Below, in pieces: positions 27,887 to 37,574 of a stretch of 64,000 nt of DNA (positions are counted from its first letter, which is position 1; each line of letters opens with the position of its first letter). Source of the DNA: Paenibacillus radicibacter (lineage in GTDB: Bacteria > Bacillota > Bacilli > Paenibacillales > NBRC-103111). The stretch is from the NCBI RefSeq assembly GCF_024721995.1, contig NZ_JANQBC010000010.1:186001-250000 (forward strand), read 5' to 3'. The translations under genes were made by a program, and so were the position numbers. The notes beneath the pieces are model-generated. The model did no database searches and had not been told where the DNA came from. It saw only the letters and a list, made by a program, of their open reading frames with translations.

Positions 27887-29451
27887 TGAAACGAATTCGT
27901 CGTGATCATACAGTAAGAAACTTTCATCAAGCGAAGTGGGATGAGCCGGTTATTTTTGAATTACACAAAGCTGGTGAACGTGGAGTTCAAGTCGCTGGGG
28001 CAGAAGTAGCTATTGCAGAAACTGTCGGTGATGGGGTGTCTGCTATTCCAGATTCGATGAAACGCGCTACCCTCCCTGCTCTACCTGAAATTGGTCAAGC
28101 CAAGGTGTTGCGCCATTATTTGCGATTGTCACAAGAGACACTTGGCTCCGATCTCAATGTGGAGATCGGTCAAGGCACATGCACGATGAAATATATTCCT
28201 CGTATCAATGAGATGATGATTCGTACACCGAAGATCATGGAGCTGCATCCCCTACAAGACGTGGGAGATGTTCAAGGGATTCTCGAAGTGTTCTATCGAC
28301 TCGATCTAGCGATGCGCGAAATTTCAGGGATGGATCAATTCTCTTTCCAACCGAGCAGTGGCACACAAGCTTTGCTTGCAATGGCATCTATCGTTCGTGC
28401 GTATCACGAATCTCGTGGTGAAGGGGAGCAGCGTAATGAGATTATTACGACGATCTTCTCACATCCTTCCCAAGCTGCGACTGCTGTTGTGAAAGGGTAT
28501 AAGATTATTACGTTATATCCGGACAAGGACGGCTTCCCTGACATTGAAGAGTTGAAGAAAGTCGTTTCGAACCGTACTGCAGGCTTTGTTGTGGCGAATC
28601 CAGAAGATACGGGTATTTACAATCCTAGAATCAAGCAATTTACAGACCTTGTGCATGAGGCAGGAGGGATCTGTTACTATGACCAAGCGAATGCGAATGG
28701 TTTGCTTGGGGTGACGCGTGCGAAGGAAGCAGGTTTTGATATGTGCTTCTTCAATCTACATAAGACATTCGCTGCTCCACATATGTGCGGTGGTCCTGCA
28801 ACGGGAGCACTTGGGGTTGTTAGTGAGTTAGTTCCCTTCTTACCAGGACCGATTGTGGATTATGATGGGAAGCAGTATCAACTCACTCGTGATTATGCGC
28901 ATCCGAACAATATAGGGAAAGTGCGCAGCTTCTATGGGGTCGCACAAACCGTTCTTCGTTCCTATGCTTGGATTCGTGCGCTAGGTGCAGAAGGTTTGTT
29001 GCAAGTTGCACAGACAGCTGTACTAAACAATAACTACTTGTATCACAAAATTACGCAAATTCGTGGGGCATCAGCACCTTATGTTCAAGGAAGTCGTCTG
29101 GAGCAAGTTCGTTACAGTTGGGAGCAGATGACGAAGGAAACCGGAGTAACAACCGAAGATGTAACACGCAGAATGTGTGATTTCGGTCTGCACTACTGGA
29201 CGAGTCACCATCCGTATGTCGTGCCGCAACCTTTTACACTAGAGCCAACTGAATCTTACTCCAAGGAAGACTTGGATGAGTATATTGCGGCATTGACACA
29301 AATTTCGAAGGAAGCGTATGAAACACCTGAAGTTGTGAAAAATGCGCCAACACGCAGCACCGTACATCGGATCGATGAATCTAGCTTCGATGATCCAGCC
29401 AATTGGTGTATTACTTGGAGAGCTTACCTCAAGAAGACTTCAGCGGAATAA
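27886..29451 (+). CDS. gcvPB: glycine dehydrogenase (decarboxylating) subunit 2
   Basis: 521 residues, the PLP-binding half of the glycine cleavage P protein. The PLP lysine lies in 'CFFNLHKTFAAPHMCGGP', and 'YYDQANANGLLG' carries the aspartate that contacts the cofactor ring. ATG 27886 is chosen for AAGGAGTGA upstream; the frame is open to 27850 inside gcvPA. Co-transcribed with gcvPA. The stop directly abuts the stop of the convergent GNAT gene, leaving no room for a separate terminator. Confidence 0.95.
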   Translation: MKRIRRDHTVRNFHQAKWDEPVIFELHKAGERGVQVAGAEVAIAETVGDGVSAIPDSMKRATLPALPEIGQAKVLRHYLRLSQETLGSDLNVEIGQGTCTMKYIPRINEMMIRTPKIMELHPLQDVGDVQGILEVFYRLDLAMREISGMDQFSFQPSSGTQALLAMASIVRAYHESRGEGEQRNEIITTIFSHPSQAATAVVKGYKIITLYPDKDGFPDIEELKKVVSNRTAGFVVANPEDTGIYNPRIKQFTDLVHEAGGICYYDQANANGLLGVTRAKEAGFDMCFFNLHKTFAAPHMCGGPATGALGVVSELVPFLPGPIVDYDGKQYQLTRDYAHPNNIGKVRSFYGVAQTVLRSYAWIRALGAEGLLQVAQTAVLNNNYLYHKITQIRGASAPYVQGSRLEQVRYSWEQMTKETGVTTEDVTRRMCDFGLHYWTSHHPYVVPQPFTLEPTESYSKEDLDEYIAALTQISKEAYETPEVVKNAPTRSTVHRIDESSFDDPANWCITWRAYLKKTSAE

Positions 29452-30186
29452 TTACGCTTGAACTCGATACCAATACGAATAACTTTCAAGATAGCCTAAC
29501 TTTTCATATAAACGGAGAGCAGCAGCATTTGACTTGACGACTTGGAGATAGGAGTGGTGTGCACCATTTCTTATTCCAAAGTGGAGCAAGTTCAGAATCA
29601 GCTGCTCTCCGTATCCCTTCTTGCGGCGGTCCGCATCTGTCACGACATCGAATAACCCGATGTATCCCCTCTCGATTACAGCCATTCCACAAGCAACAGC
29701 TTGTCCTTCGTCCTTTAATATCATAAAACAAGCTTGGGGAACAAGATGCTCAAACATTCGCTTCATCGTAGGTCGATGCTGCTCACTTGCTTGTGATAGA
29801 CGACAATAAGCGGAGAGCCATTCGTCCGTTACTTCTTCATAACTATCAACGGTACACAGGGAAGGTTCTCGTAAGTCCTGTAAACTTACCGTTTGAACAC
29901 TTGTATGATCAACGACAGTGTACTTCCGATCTTCAAGTATGGCATCTAAGTGAGATGGATAAGTGATTGGTGTTATTTTAAAAACAGTATTCAATCCCTT
30001 GCTCGTATACAACGCTTCACAAGTCTCAATACTGCTAATAACATCCTCTGAACATCCATAAATGGGTTGAATCGAATTGGCGCGCTTCGTATATCCATCT
30101 GCAAACCGTAATACCCAACCCTCGGACAACACCGTTTCCAGTGCTGGCCAAGCATTTAAGGAACGTTCCTCTATCGATGCAATCAT
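29452..30186 (-). CDS. GNAT family N-acetyltransferase
   Basis: 244 residues. The C-terminal half is a GNAT domain with the acetyl-CoA pyrophosphate loop ('DRRKKGYGEQLI') and the final 'NAAALRLYEKLGY'. The N-terminal part ('EGWVLRFADGYTKRANSI') matches the two-domain GNATs often seen in Bacillales. Substrate unknown. GGGGAGAG precedes the ATG. Confidence 0.85.
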   Translation of the reverse strand: MIASIEERSLNAWPALETVLSEGWVLRFADGYTKRANSIQPIYGCSEDVISSIETCEALYTSKGLNTVFKITPITYPSHLDAILEDRKYTVVDHTSVQTVSLQDLREPSLCTVDSYEEVTDEWLSAYCRLSQASEQHRPTMKRMFEHLVPQACFMILKDEGQAVACGMAVIERGYIGLFDVVTDADRRKKGYGEQLILNLLHFGIRNGAHHSYLQVVKSNAAALRLYEKLGYLESYSYWYRVQA

Positions 30187-30337
30187 GGTTCGCTCTCCCC
30201 TTTTCTCATAGCAATTAATTATTTTGAATAATTATACATTTAATCGAATGATAATCAATACTCATCTTGGGATTAGCTATGTCATTGACACAACTGGATG
30301 ATTTTGTAATGATGAGAGCTAGAGGGGGATGAGAATA

Positions 30338-31063
30338 TTGATCGAAATATCGAATGTATCCAAAACGTACGGCGGCACATTAAAAGCAGTAAACAATATT
30401 AGCTTGAACATCGCTAAGGGAGAGATTTTTGGTTTTTTAGGACCTAACGGTGCTGGTAAGACGACGACGATTAAGATGATCACAGGTATTGCTCAACCTG
30501 ACCAAGGAACAATACTCATGAACAATATCAATATGCAAGAAGCTCCATTACAAGCGAAGAAGCAGTTCGGCTATGTACCGGATAGCCCAGATGTTTTTCT
30601 GCGACTAAAGGGTTTAGAATATTTGAATTTTATGGCGGATATGTATGACGTATCGAAGGAAGATCGGACAGAGCGTATCAACATGCTGGCCAATCGCTTT
30701 GAGATGATGCATGCATTGTCGGACCCGATTCAGAGCTATTCCCACGGGATGCGTCAGAAGATTGTCATTATGGGGGTACTCGTCCATGACCCGTCGGTGT
30801 GGATTCTGGATGAACCACTAACAGGGCTTGATCCAAAGTCTTCCTATACGTTAAAAGAAATGATGCGTGAGCATGCGAATGCAGGTAAGACCGTATTCTT
30901 CTCCACGCACGTGTTAGAAGTTGCCGAGAAAGTATGTGATCGCGTTGCGATTATTAATAAAGGGGCTATTCAATTTTGCGGGACGTTCAAAGAGATCCAA
31001 GAGCATTTCAAATCGAATGAATCGCTCGAGAAAATTTTCTTGGAGTTGACGGAAAATGAATAA
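30338..31063 (+). CDS. ABC transporter ATP-binding protein
   Basis: About 241 residues with Walker A 'GPNGAGKTTTI', signature-like 'SYSHGMRQKI', Walker B 'VWILDEPLTGLDP' and the switch His in 'FFSTHVLEVAE'. This is the subfamily that powers two-gene exporters of antibiotics or peptides. TTG 30338 is favoured because the GGGGG site lies nine bases upstream; ATG 30329 abuts that site. It overlaps the permease gene by 8 nt. Confidence 0.9.
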   Translation: MIEISNVSKTYGGTLKAVNNISLNIAKGEIFGFLGPNGAGKTTTIKMITGIAQPDQGTILMNNINMQEAPLQAKKQFGYVPDSPDVFLRLKGLEYLNFMADMYDVSKEDRTERINMLANRFEMMHALSDPIQSYSHGMRQKIVIMGVLVHDPSVWILDEPLTGLDPKSSYTLKEMMREHANAGKTVFFSTHVLEVAEKVCDRVAIINKGAIQFCGTFKEIQEHFKSNESLEKIFLELTENE

Positions 31064-32720
31064 AACATGGATTCTTGCACGCATGTTGCTGAAGAACGGC
31101 AGTGGTAAATCAGGCAAACTTGGCAAGACTAAATTAGGTAGCACTGGTCTCATGATTCTGATCGGTCTAGCCTTCATTCCCGTTTGCTTGATCATATCCA
31201 AATTAGTAGGAGCGCTGTATGATGCGCTTGTACCGATTGGGCAGGAAGGAATGCTACTGGGGTTAGCGTTGTCCATCATAAGTGCAGTTATATTTGTATT
31301 CGGTATTTTCTATGTCATAAATGTGTTCTATTTCTCACAGGATACAGATCACTTACTGCCTTTACCACTCAAGCCATCCCAAATCTTATCCGCTAAATTT
31401 ATCGTCACCCTGCTGTATGAATACTTAACAGAGCTATTCTTGCTCATGCCGATTCTCATTACTTATGGAGTTAAGAGCGGAGCAGGTATGATGTTCTACT
31501 TGTATACCGTACTTATATTCTTTGCGCTTCCATTGCTTCCACTTGTCGCAGCTTCGATTATTGCCATGATCGTGATGCGATTTAGCAGTATTGCGAAGAA
31601 TAAGGATCGCTTCCGTATGATTGGTGGGATCATTGCTGTCGTTGTGGGGATTGGGACGAACCTCTTCTTCCAGCAATATGCTCGTCGAAATATGGATCCT
31701 GCGAAATTACAGGAGATGCTGATGGAGCAGAACAATTCGATGCTCGGTACGATATCGAGTATGTTTCCAAGTGTGAAGCTGGGTGCGAATGCATTACTAA
31801 ATGAAGCTTCGCTAAGTGGTCTAGCATATATCGTATTGTTTATGGTTGTATCCGTACTTGTGTATCTTCTCTTCATTTGGCTAGGAGAGAAGTTTTATTT
31901 CAAAGGTGTCATGGGGATTTCTGAATCTACGGCAAAACGTCGCAAGGTCACACGAGAGCAGTTAGATAAAAGCACGAAAAGCAGTTCCGCGCTTCAAGCT
32001 TATTTCATGAAAGAGCTGAGAACGCTGATGCGGACGCCGATCTTTTTCATTAACTGCATTCTCATGTGTTTCCTTTGGCCGGTCTTTCTCTTGATTCCTT
32101 TTCTGACGCAAATGAACGGTTTATCCGATTTGAGTAGTTTCGGTACGATGTTCCAAGATGAACAGATGAGCGGGATCATCTTAGCGATTGCCTTTGCAGC
32201 GGGCTTTATTATTGCGGCAGGTAATTCGATTACATCGACTTCCATATCACGTGAAGGAACACAGTTATATGTAATTCAGTATTTACCGGTTTCTACGATG
32301 AAGTTCATTCTGGCCAAAGTGTTAGTAGGTGTTATGTTCTCACTCCTAAGTGTCGTGCTTATGTTAATTGTTGGTGTGGCGTTATTCCATATCCCATTTG
32401 TAACAGCCATTCTTATACTGGTGCTAACCATACCGAGCGTGCTGTTCGGTAATATAGTGGGTATGCTCATCGATTTGCGTTCACCGAAGCTCAATTGGGA
32501 CAATGAACAGAAAGCCGTGAAGCAGAATATGAATGCATTTCTTAGCATCCTTGCGAATTTTTTGGTTGCGGCGAGTGTGTTTATTGCGGCGTGGCAGCTC
32601 GATCTACCAGTGATGACTGAGGCGATTGGATTGTTCGTACTGTTTGCCATCATCAATTTCTTTATGTACAAATGGCTTTCGTCAGTGGGTCCAAAATGGC
32701 TGGAGGAAGCAGGTAACTAA
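31056..32720 (+). CDS. ABC exporter permease
   Basis: 554 residues with about 12 hydrophobic segments and charged loops, without an ATPase domain. It follows the ATPase gene with an 8-nt overlap, so the two form one ABC exporter. Substrate cannot be predicted; neighbouring genes give no clue. Ends at a strong terminator. Confidence 0.82.
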   Translation: MNKTWILARMLLKNGSGKSGKLGKTKLGSTGLMILIGLAFIPVCLIISKLVGALYDALVPIGQEGMLLGLALSIISAVIFVFGIFYVINVFYFSQDTDHLLPLPLKPSQILSAKFIVTLLYEYLTELFLLMPILITYGVKSGAGMMFYLYTVLIFFALPLLPLVAASIIAMIVMRFSSIAKNKDRFRMIGGIIAVVVGIGTNLFFQQYARRNMDPAKLQEMLMEQNNSMLGTISSMFPSVKLGANALLNEASLSGLAYIVLFMVVSVLVYLLFIWLGEKFYFKGVMGISESTAKRRKVTREQLDKSTKSSSALQAYFMKELRTLMRTPIFFINCILMCFLWPVFLLIPFLTQMNGLSDLSSFGTMFQDEQMSGIILAIAFAAGFIIAAGNSITSTSISREGTQLYVIQYLPVSTMKFILAKVLVGVMFSLLSVVLMLIVGVALFHIPFVTAILILVLTIPSVLFGNIVGMLIDLRSPKLNWDNEQKAVKQNMNAFLSILANFLVAASVFIAAWQLDLPVMTEAIGLFVLFAIINFFMYKWLSSVGPKWLEEAGN

Positions 32721-32722
32721 TA

Positions 32723-32763
32723 AAACCACCAAGCGATTCGTTATGGGAATCGTTTGGTGGTTT
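32723..32763. terminator. terminator between the ABC operon and the convergent operon
   Basis: A 17-bp stem (32723-32739 with 32747-32763) of type AAACCACCAAGCGATTC, with A/T runs on both sides, able to act in both directions. Confidence 0.8.
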
Positions 32764-32785
32764 AGTTGTGTTGTTACGTATTAAT

Positions 32786-34543
32786 CTATTGTTCTAGATT
32801 CGTACTATCGATCGTATAGACAGTAATCCATTCACCATCTAGCTTGGTGAGACGCTTATCGGTATAAGTACCTGTAACAACGGCTTGCCCAAGCTTAAAT
32901 GGGAAATTACCTCGAATGAGGATGACAGCGTTGCTTGTTTGAACATAAGCAATAGATCCATTTACGGATGTAATCTCGCATGACAGTCGTACAGTCGAAC
33001 CGGTTAGCAATGAGGGAAGTTGGCCTGCTGTGACGTCTTGCACAGCAGATACAGCATGCGAGAACACGTAACGATTCTCGACTTCCAAGTATTCATAATA
33101 AGCTTGTCTACCAGCACCTTCACCTATTGGGTTATCTACGATCAGTACCCCTTGGCGATCTTGGGTATAGCCATCTGCTTCGATATCCAGAATGATACGC
33201 AGGGTTGTTGATACCACTTCGTACGCGATGAATCTTGACTTGCGATTACTCCCTTTCGCTTCGAGGAGTAGCACTGGAAAGTTACTCATACCCAGTTGAT
33301 TCGTAAATTGGAGTGATTGTATATTCGTAATTCCATTTATTGACGTTTCAGCTTTATCGATCGATCCGTCTCCCAGTAAGCGTGCCATGATAAGCGTCTG
33401 GTTATCGGCAATTCCGAAGGCAACCATTTTAACGCCATTTGTACCCTTCATACTGGTTACTTTGGAGAATATAGCATCTGAACTCGTCGCTTTACGTAGT
33501 AATTGATTCGGATCAGATTCCAACGAGTGCTCTTCGACTTTACGAACTTCTTCGGAAGTGCTCTGGTAGCTGTCAAGAATGCCATATAGCTCGATAGCCT
33601 CTGCGAACTTTTTCGATGAGACTAGCTGCTCGGCACGGGTGAATTGACTACGGATGGATGTCTGAATGTACGTGTTAACTTTGGATTTCGTATTAAAAAT
33701 CGCTGGTGAACTCTGATATTTTTTCGCATTAATAATAAATGTCTTGAGATCATTCTGCTTCAATTGTGCAGCAAGTGTACGCTGTATATACGATTCTAAC
33801 TTCGGTAGCAACCATTCCGCTTGTATTTCGTTAGTATTGTATAAGGACCGAATTCGTGCAACCTCATTGATAATCTCTTCGAACGATTTGGCTTGAGCAA
33901 GGTTATCTAGACGCGCGTCATCGTAGGCTTTGGATGCATCGGTAAGTTCCTTCTTCTTTGCTTTTTCATTGGTAAAAAAGGCAGTCGGAATTTGCCACAG
34001 ATAGAGAATAGGCGTATCACTGTCGAACGTTTTCGTAGAAACGTTAGTCTTTATTTGCTTCATCAGTGCGGCTTTTACATTCGTGAATGATTCCTTGAGT
34101 TGCGCTTCGATCTTGTAGAGCGCTTCCGACTCCTCGAAAAGCTTACGAGACGCTTCATCCTTCGAGGTATATGATCCTTTAGTCGTCTGATAATGGTTAT
34201 GCACCTTTACTAAGCTCTGCACGTCATTTACTTGCGTTGCGGCCTTGAGATCAGCATCTAGCGCCATGAATCCTCGCTTGAGCTCTGTAACAGGACGGAG
34301 GACTTCAAGTGCATCAGTAATCTCTTGATTCTTGTAGTCGAATAGACGCATATTAGAAGCTTCGAGATAGCGATCTTCCGCCTCAAGTATATTTCCTGCT
34401 GCATGCTGCTCGGCTGCTTGGTTATAGAGGTTTATTTTGAGAAAGCTGTAATAGCATTTATAACCAGCAAGACCGAGCATAAGGATGAGAACAATGAGAG
34501 CAAGGATTCGGTAAAGATTGGAGCGTCGGTACATGGATGCCAT
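32786..34543 (-). CDS. single-TM protein of the tubulin-like system (function unknown)
   Basis: 585 residues. A short basic N-terminus is followed by one membrane segment (about 11-32, 'ILALIVLILMLGLAGYKCYY') and a long region with TPR-like helical pairs ('AAEQHAAGNILEAEDRYLEA', 'FAEAIELYGILDSYQ'). The last 200 residues are rich in beta strands and end with an OB-like module. With Arg/Lys before the segment and none after, the large part probably faces outside. It is last of three genes read away from the vWA-tubulin operon, with 15 nt to the gene upstream. I do not recognise the family. Shared location suggests an extracytoplasmic partner of that system. Confidence 0.7.
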   Translation of the reverse strand: MASMYRRSNLYRILALIVLILMLGLAGYKCYYSFLKINLYNQAAEQHAAGNILEAEDRYLEASNMRLFDYKNQEITDALEVLRPVTELKRGFMALDADLKAATQVNDVQSLVKVHNHYQTTKGSYTSKDEASRKLFEESEALYKIEAQLKESFTNVKAALMKQIKTNVSTKTFDSDTPILYLWQIPTAFFTNEKAKKKELTDASKAYDDARLDNLAQAKSFEEIINEVARIRSLYNTNEIQAEWLLPKLESYIQRTLAAQLKQNDLKTFIINAKKYQSSPAIFNTKSKVNTYIQTSIRSQFTRAEQLVSSKKFAEAIELYGILDSYQSTSEEVRKVEEHSLESDPNQLLRKATSSDAIFSKVTSMKGTNGVKMVAFGIADNQTLIMARLLGDGSIDKAETSINGITNIQSLQFTNQLGMSNFPVLLLEAKGSNRKSRFIAYEVVSTTLRIILDIEADGYTQDRQGVLIVDNPIGEGAGRQAYYEYLEVENRYVFSHAVSAVQDVTAGQLPSLLTGSTVRLSCEITSVNGSIAYVQTSNAVILIRGNFPFKLGQAVVTGTYTDKRLTKLDGEWITVYTIDSTNLEQ

Positions 34544-34558
34544 GTTGGCTTCATCCCC

Positions 34559-35497
34559 CTATAATAATCCCTGAAAATCAGGGTCCGAGTCATATCTATT
34601 CTTCACAATATCTTTGACTTTGTTATAGAGCAGAGGAGAATCACTTGAACTTCCTTGTAGCAGCTGGCAGAGGCGTAGTAAGCGATCTTTAGGGAAATCT
34701 TCGATATGCCCGAAGATCAGTTCCTGATAACGGATGACGTAACTCTTCACACGCAAGGCTGCACTTGCAACGAGCGCAACGGTTTCTCGTCCTTCTGGCA
34801 TTAATTCGATCGCAACTCGATATTTCAGTACGTACTCGATGGCATCACGCTTGATGAGTTGTGGATTCACTTTGCTTACGCCATTCAAATAACGGACGAA
34901 ATTCTCGTTAAAATCAATAGGAATAAGGGTCTGGAGCTCAAGATCCATATCTTTACGAAGAATAAAATGATCCAAGCACATGAGCTTGAGCACTTTCACT
35001 TGATTGCCATTGATGAGATAACTGATTTCACGTAACTTTTCATAAGCGAGCTGATAATCTTTGTTCTTTAAGTTCTCAGCAGCGTCTTCGACGTCTAATA
35101 TGATCCCTTCACGAATGGCTTTATTTTCACGGATCAGCAGTTGATCTAAGGTTTTCTTTTCCATTAAGGTGGAATATCGCTTCGTTAGCCAGATGAACAG
35201 GGCAAGAAGCACAAGACTGGCTAGTATTGAAATTATCATCATCTGTAGGGTTCTTGATAGGAAGAAAGTTCCGATACCAATACTCAAGAGAATACATATA
35301 TCTCGCAAGAACTGATTGCGATGGATGGACTTTACAATGTGCTGGAGTGGGACGAACTTGCCTTCTTGTCCACATTTGAGACAGTGATCATCCCATAATA
35401 CCGAATAGTTACCACAACTTTTACAGTACTTTAAGCGTTCAAATGTATAACGAGTTCGTGTACTTTTGCGAAATTGAATGGCGAGTTTCTTACTCAT
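34559..35497 (-). CDS. zinc-ribbon membrane protein of the tubulin-like system
   Basis: About 312 residues. The N-terminus has a zinc ribbon of C-x2-C...C-x2-C type ('YCKSCGNYS', 'HCLKCGQEG', residues 20-45), then two adjacent membrane segments (about 75-118), then a helical cytosolic region. ATG 35497 is chosen: GGGGG is at proper distance and the codon overlaps the stop of a 51-residue ORF upstream, so translation is coupled. Unknown family. The paired ribbon and membrane hairpin suggest a cytosolic adaptor at the membrane, perhaps related to the zinc-ribbon GTPase in the divergent operon; this is inference. Confidence 0.7.
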   Translation of the reverse strand: MSKKLAIQFRKSTRTRYTFERLKYCKSCGNYSVLWDDHCLKCGQEGKFVPLQHIVKSIHRNQFLRDICILLSIGIGTFFLSRTLQMMIISILASLVLLALFIWLTKRYSTLMEKKTLDQLLIRENKAIREGIILDVEDAAENLKNKDYQLAYEKLREISYLINGNQVKVLKLMCLDHFILRKDMDLELQTLIPIDFNENFVRYLNGVSKVNPQLIKRDAIEYVLKYRVAIELMPEGRETVALVASAALRVKSYVIRYQELIFGHIEDFPKDRLLRLCQLLQGSSSDSPLLYNKVKDIVKNRYDSDPDFQGLL

Positions 35498-35645
35498 TGC
35501 GACCCCCACTATTCAGTAGATTAAAAAATTCCGAATCAATGGTTTCTAGTTTTTTTTCATTTTTACGGCTTGTGTGAATACGCATCCAGTAAATAAATAC
35601 AAACAAGGCGATCATAGCGATTCCAATATAGGTTAACATACGCAT
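35490..35645 (-). CDS. 51-residue single-pass membrane protein
   Basis: A short ORF with ATG preceded by GAAGGGG. The product has one hydrophobic segment (about residues 4-21, 'LTYIGIAMIALFVFIYW') followed by a basic, then polar, tail. Its stop overlaps the start of the zinc-ribbon gene (ATGAGTAA). It is the first gene of the operon that diverges from the vWA-tubulin operon, and 135 bp separate the two starts. It is probably a small structural or regulatory membrane subunit. Short length makes family assignment impossible by eye. Confidence 0.7.
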   Translation of the reverse strand: MRMLTYIGIAMIALFVFIYWMRIHTSRKNEKKLETIDSEFFNLLNSGGRNE

Positions 35646-35731
35646 CCCCTTCCATAATCTAGCATAGTGGCATTCCCAGTAGAAAAAAGTTAATATATGT
35701 TAGTAGGTATAGAGCACTAATCATACAACAA

Positions 35732-35759
35732 TTTACATCGTTCTTATGTTTTCTACATT
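35732..35759 (+). promoter_or_regulatory. candidate promoter of the vWA-tubulin operon
   Basis: TTTACA (35732-35737), 16 bp, TACATT (35754-35759), 22 bp before the vWA start. A moderate match only; the 135-bp divergent region must also serve the minus-strand operon, for which no convincing promoter was seen. Confidence 0.4.
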
Positions 35760-35780
35760 CTGTTTGGAGGAATCGATACA

Positions 35781-37556
35781 ATGAATAATAACATAATCAA
35801 GGGGCGCTTGCTTCCTATGCTCCTAGTCATCGTGCTACTTTTCACACAACCTTTAGCGATGACTGTTGCTGCGACAAATAGTGACACGAAGATTGATGCG
35901 GTATTGTCAGTTGACGTTAGCAGCTCGATGGACAAGAGTGACGTGAATAAAATTAGCTATGAGGCGATGAAGTTGTTCGTCGATATGGCTTCGGTTCAAG
36001 GGGATAAGATAGGGATCATTGCCTATACGGATCAAATTCTACGTGAGAAAGCGCTGCTTAAGATTAACAGTGCACAAGATAAGAAGGATCTGAAGACGTT
36101 CATCGATCAATTGACGAGAGGTCCCTATACGGATATTGCTGTCGGTGTTAGTGAAGCGGTTAAAGTATTAGAGTCGGGTCGGGAGCAAGGACATGTCCCT
36201 ATGATTGTCTTGCTGTCGGACGGTAACAACTCACTAAATACAGGCAAAAAGCAGGAACAATCCGATAAAGAATTAGAACAAGCTTTGCAACAAGCGAAGG
36301 CGAATGGCATCCCGATCTATACGATTGGACTAAATGCCGATGGGAAGCTAAATAAAAGTGTACTCGAGCGCATCTCAAGCGAAACGAACGGGAAAATGTT
36401 CGAGACGAGTTCAGCCGATGATTTACCACAAATATTAAGTGAAATTTATGCAAGCCATTTGAAGTTGAAGGTCGTACCTCTTACAGGCTTTACAGCGAGC
36501 GGTGCTTTTCAAGAAGTGAAAGTAAATATTCCGAATTCCAGTGTACTAGAAGCGAATATCTCCATTATGTCGAATAAGCCTGTGGAAGTGAAGCTTGTGG
36601 ATCCAGTTGGGGTCGAGCAGAAGATTCCTTCGGATCAGATTGTATATTCAGCATCTAACGCCTATTCACTTGTCAAAATATTAAAGCCTACGCAAGGTGA
36701 ATGGACACTCAAGGTTAAAGGTGTTCCTCAAGAGAAAATCGATATCAATTTAATTTATAACTACGATCTGCAGGTGTCGATGGAAGTTCCTTCGTCTATA
36801 TCTGTTAAGCCTGGAGATACGGTGCCAATTAAAGCCCATCTAGAATCGAACGGACAGAAGGTCACAGATACAGAACTGTACAAGAACGCGAAGGCGTCAC
36901 TGCTCGTTACAGACTTGGATACGAAGAAGACAGAGGAAATCCCCCTAACGGTGTCTGATCAAGGCATCACGGGTTCAGTGAAGCTAGCAGAAGCACATGA
37001 ATATGATCTGAAGGTAAAGGTCGAAGATACGAATTATGTGCGCGAGTCGCAATCTGTGAAAATTTCTGCCAAGCCGGGCGGAGCGACTACTACACCTGCA
37101 CCAGGTAACAAGGCTGACGAGGCAAAAGATGTGAACTGGATAGCACGAATCGGGTGGATTGTCGGTGCTGTCGTGTTGCTGGCTGCTGCATGTGTCGGAT
37201 TTATTTTCTGGAAAAAGGCGAATAAAGGCTTCTTCGGTCAGATGATCGTGGAGATTAAGGACGAGGATACTGGTGAACGAACAACGCCGCAATATAAGAA
37301 GTTAAATGGATTCAAGGGTCAATGCCAGCTTCACCAATTGCTTCAGATGGCACCTGAATTTGCAGAGACGAAACAGATCGTCTTTAAGCCAGGCGCAGGC
37401 GATACAGTAGTCTTGTATAACCAATCAAGCTGTGTCATTGAAAAAGGTGGTCGTGTATTCGATGCAACCCAAGGAAAGCAATTAAATAATAAAGATCGCA
37501 TCCGAATTACACTTCAGAACGTAAATAAATCAATCACGATTGAATATATCAAATAG
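35781..37556 (+). CDS. exported vWA-domain membrane protein with cytosolic FHA-like tail
   Basis: 591 residues. A signal peptide (1-31) is followed by a von Willebrand A domain with an intact MIDAS: D45-x-S47-x-S49 in 'VDVSSSMDKSD', a Thr in 'RGPYTDIAVGV', and Asp in 'IVLLSDGNN'. About 200 residues of beta-sandwich type follow, then a Pro/Thr linker, a membrane segment (about 458-478, 'IVGAVVLLAAACVGFIFW') and a C-terminal cytosolic domain of 110 residues. That tail has strands and 'VVLYNQSSCVIEKGG', which resemble an FHA fold. So a metal-dependent ligand-binding domain outside is linked to a possible phospho-threonine reader inside. GGAGG precedes the ATG. First gene of the operon. Confidence 0.82.
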   Translation: MNNNIIKGRLLPMLLVIVLLFTQPLAMTVAATNSDTKIDAVLSVDVSSSMDKSDVNKISYEAMKLFVDMASVQGDKIGIIAYTDQILREKALLKINSAQDKKDLKTFIDQLTRGPYTDIAVGVSEAVKVLESGREQGHVPMIVLLSDGNNSLNTGKKQEQSDKELEQALQQAKANGIPIYTIGLNADGKLNKSVLERISSETNGKMFETSSADDLPQILSEIYASHLKLKVVPLTGFTASGAFQEVKVNIPNSSVLEANISIMSNKPVEVKLVDPVGVEQKIPSDQIVYSASNAYSLVKILKPTQGEWTLKVKGVPQEKIDINLIYNYDLQVSMEVPSSISVKPGDTVPIKAHLESNGQKVTDTELYKNAKASLLVTDLDTKKTEEIPLTVSDQGITGSVKLAEAHEYDLKVKVEDTNYVRESQSVKISAKPGGATTTPAPGNKADEAKDVNWIARIGWIVGAVVLLAAACVGFIFWKKANKGFFGQMIVEIKDEDTGERTTPQYKKLNGFKGQCQLHQLLQMAPEFAETKQIVFKPGAGDTVVLYNQSSCVIEKGGRVFDATQGKQLNNKDRIRITLQNVNKSITIEYIK

Positions 37557-37574
37557 GGCAATGGGGGAATTGCA

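Noticed and set aside
30230-30290. Fur-box-like sequence before the ABC exporter
   Set aside because: Only the TGATAAT half matches; the second half agrees at about 3 of 7 bases.
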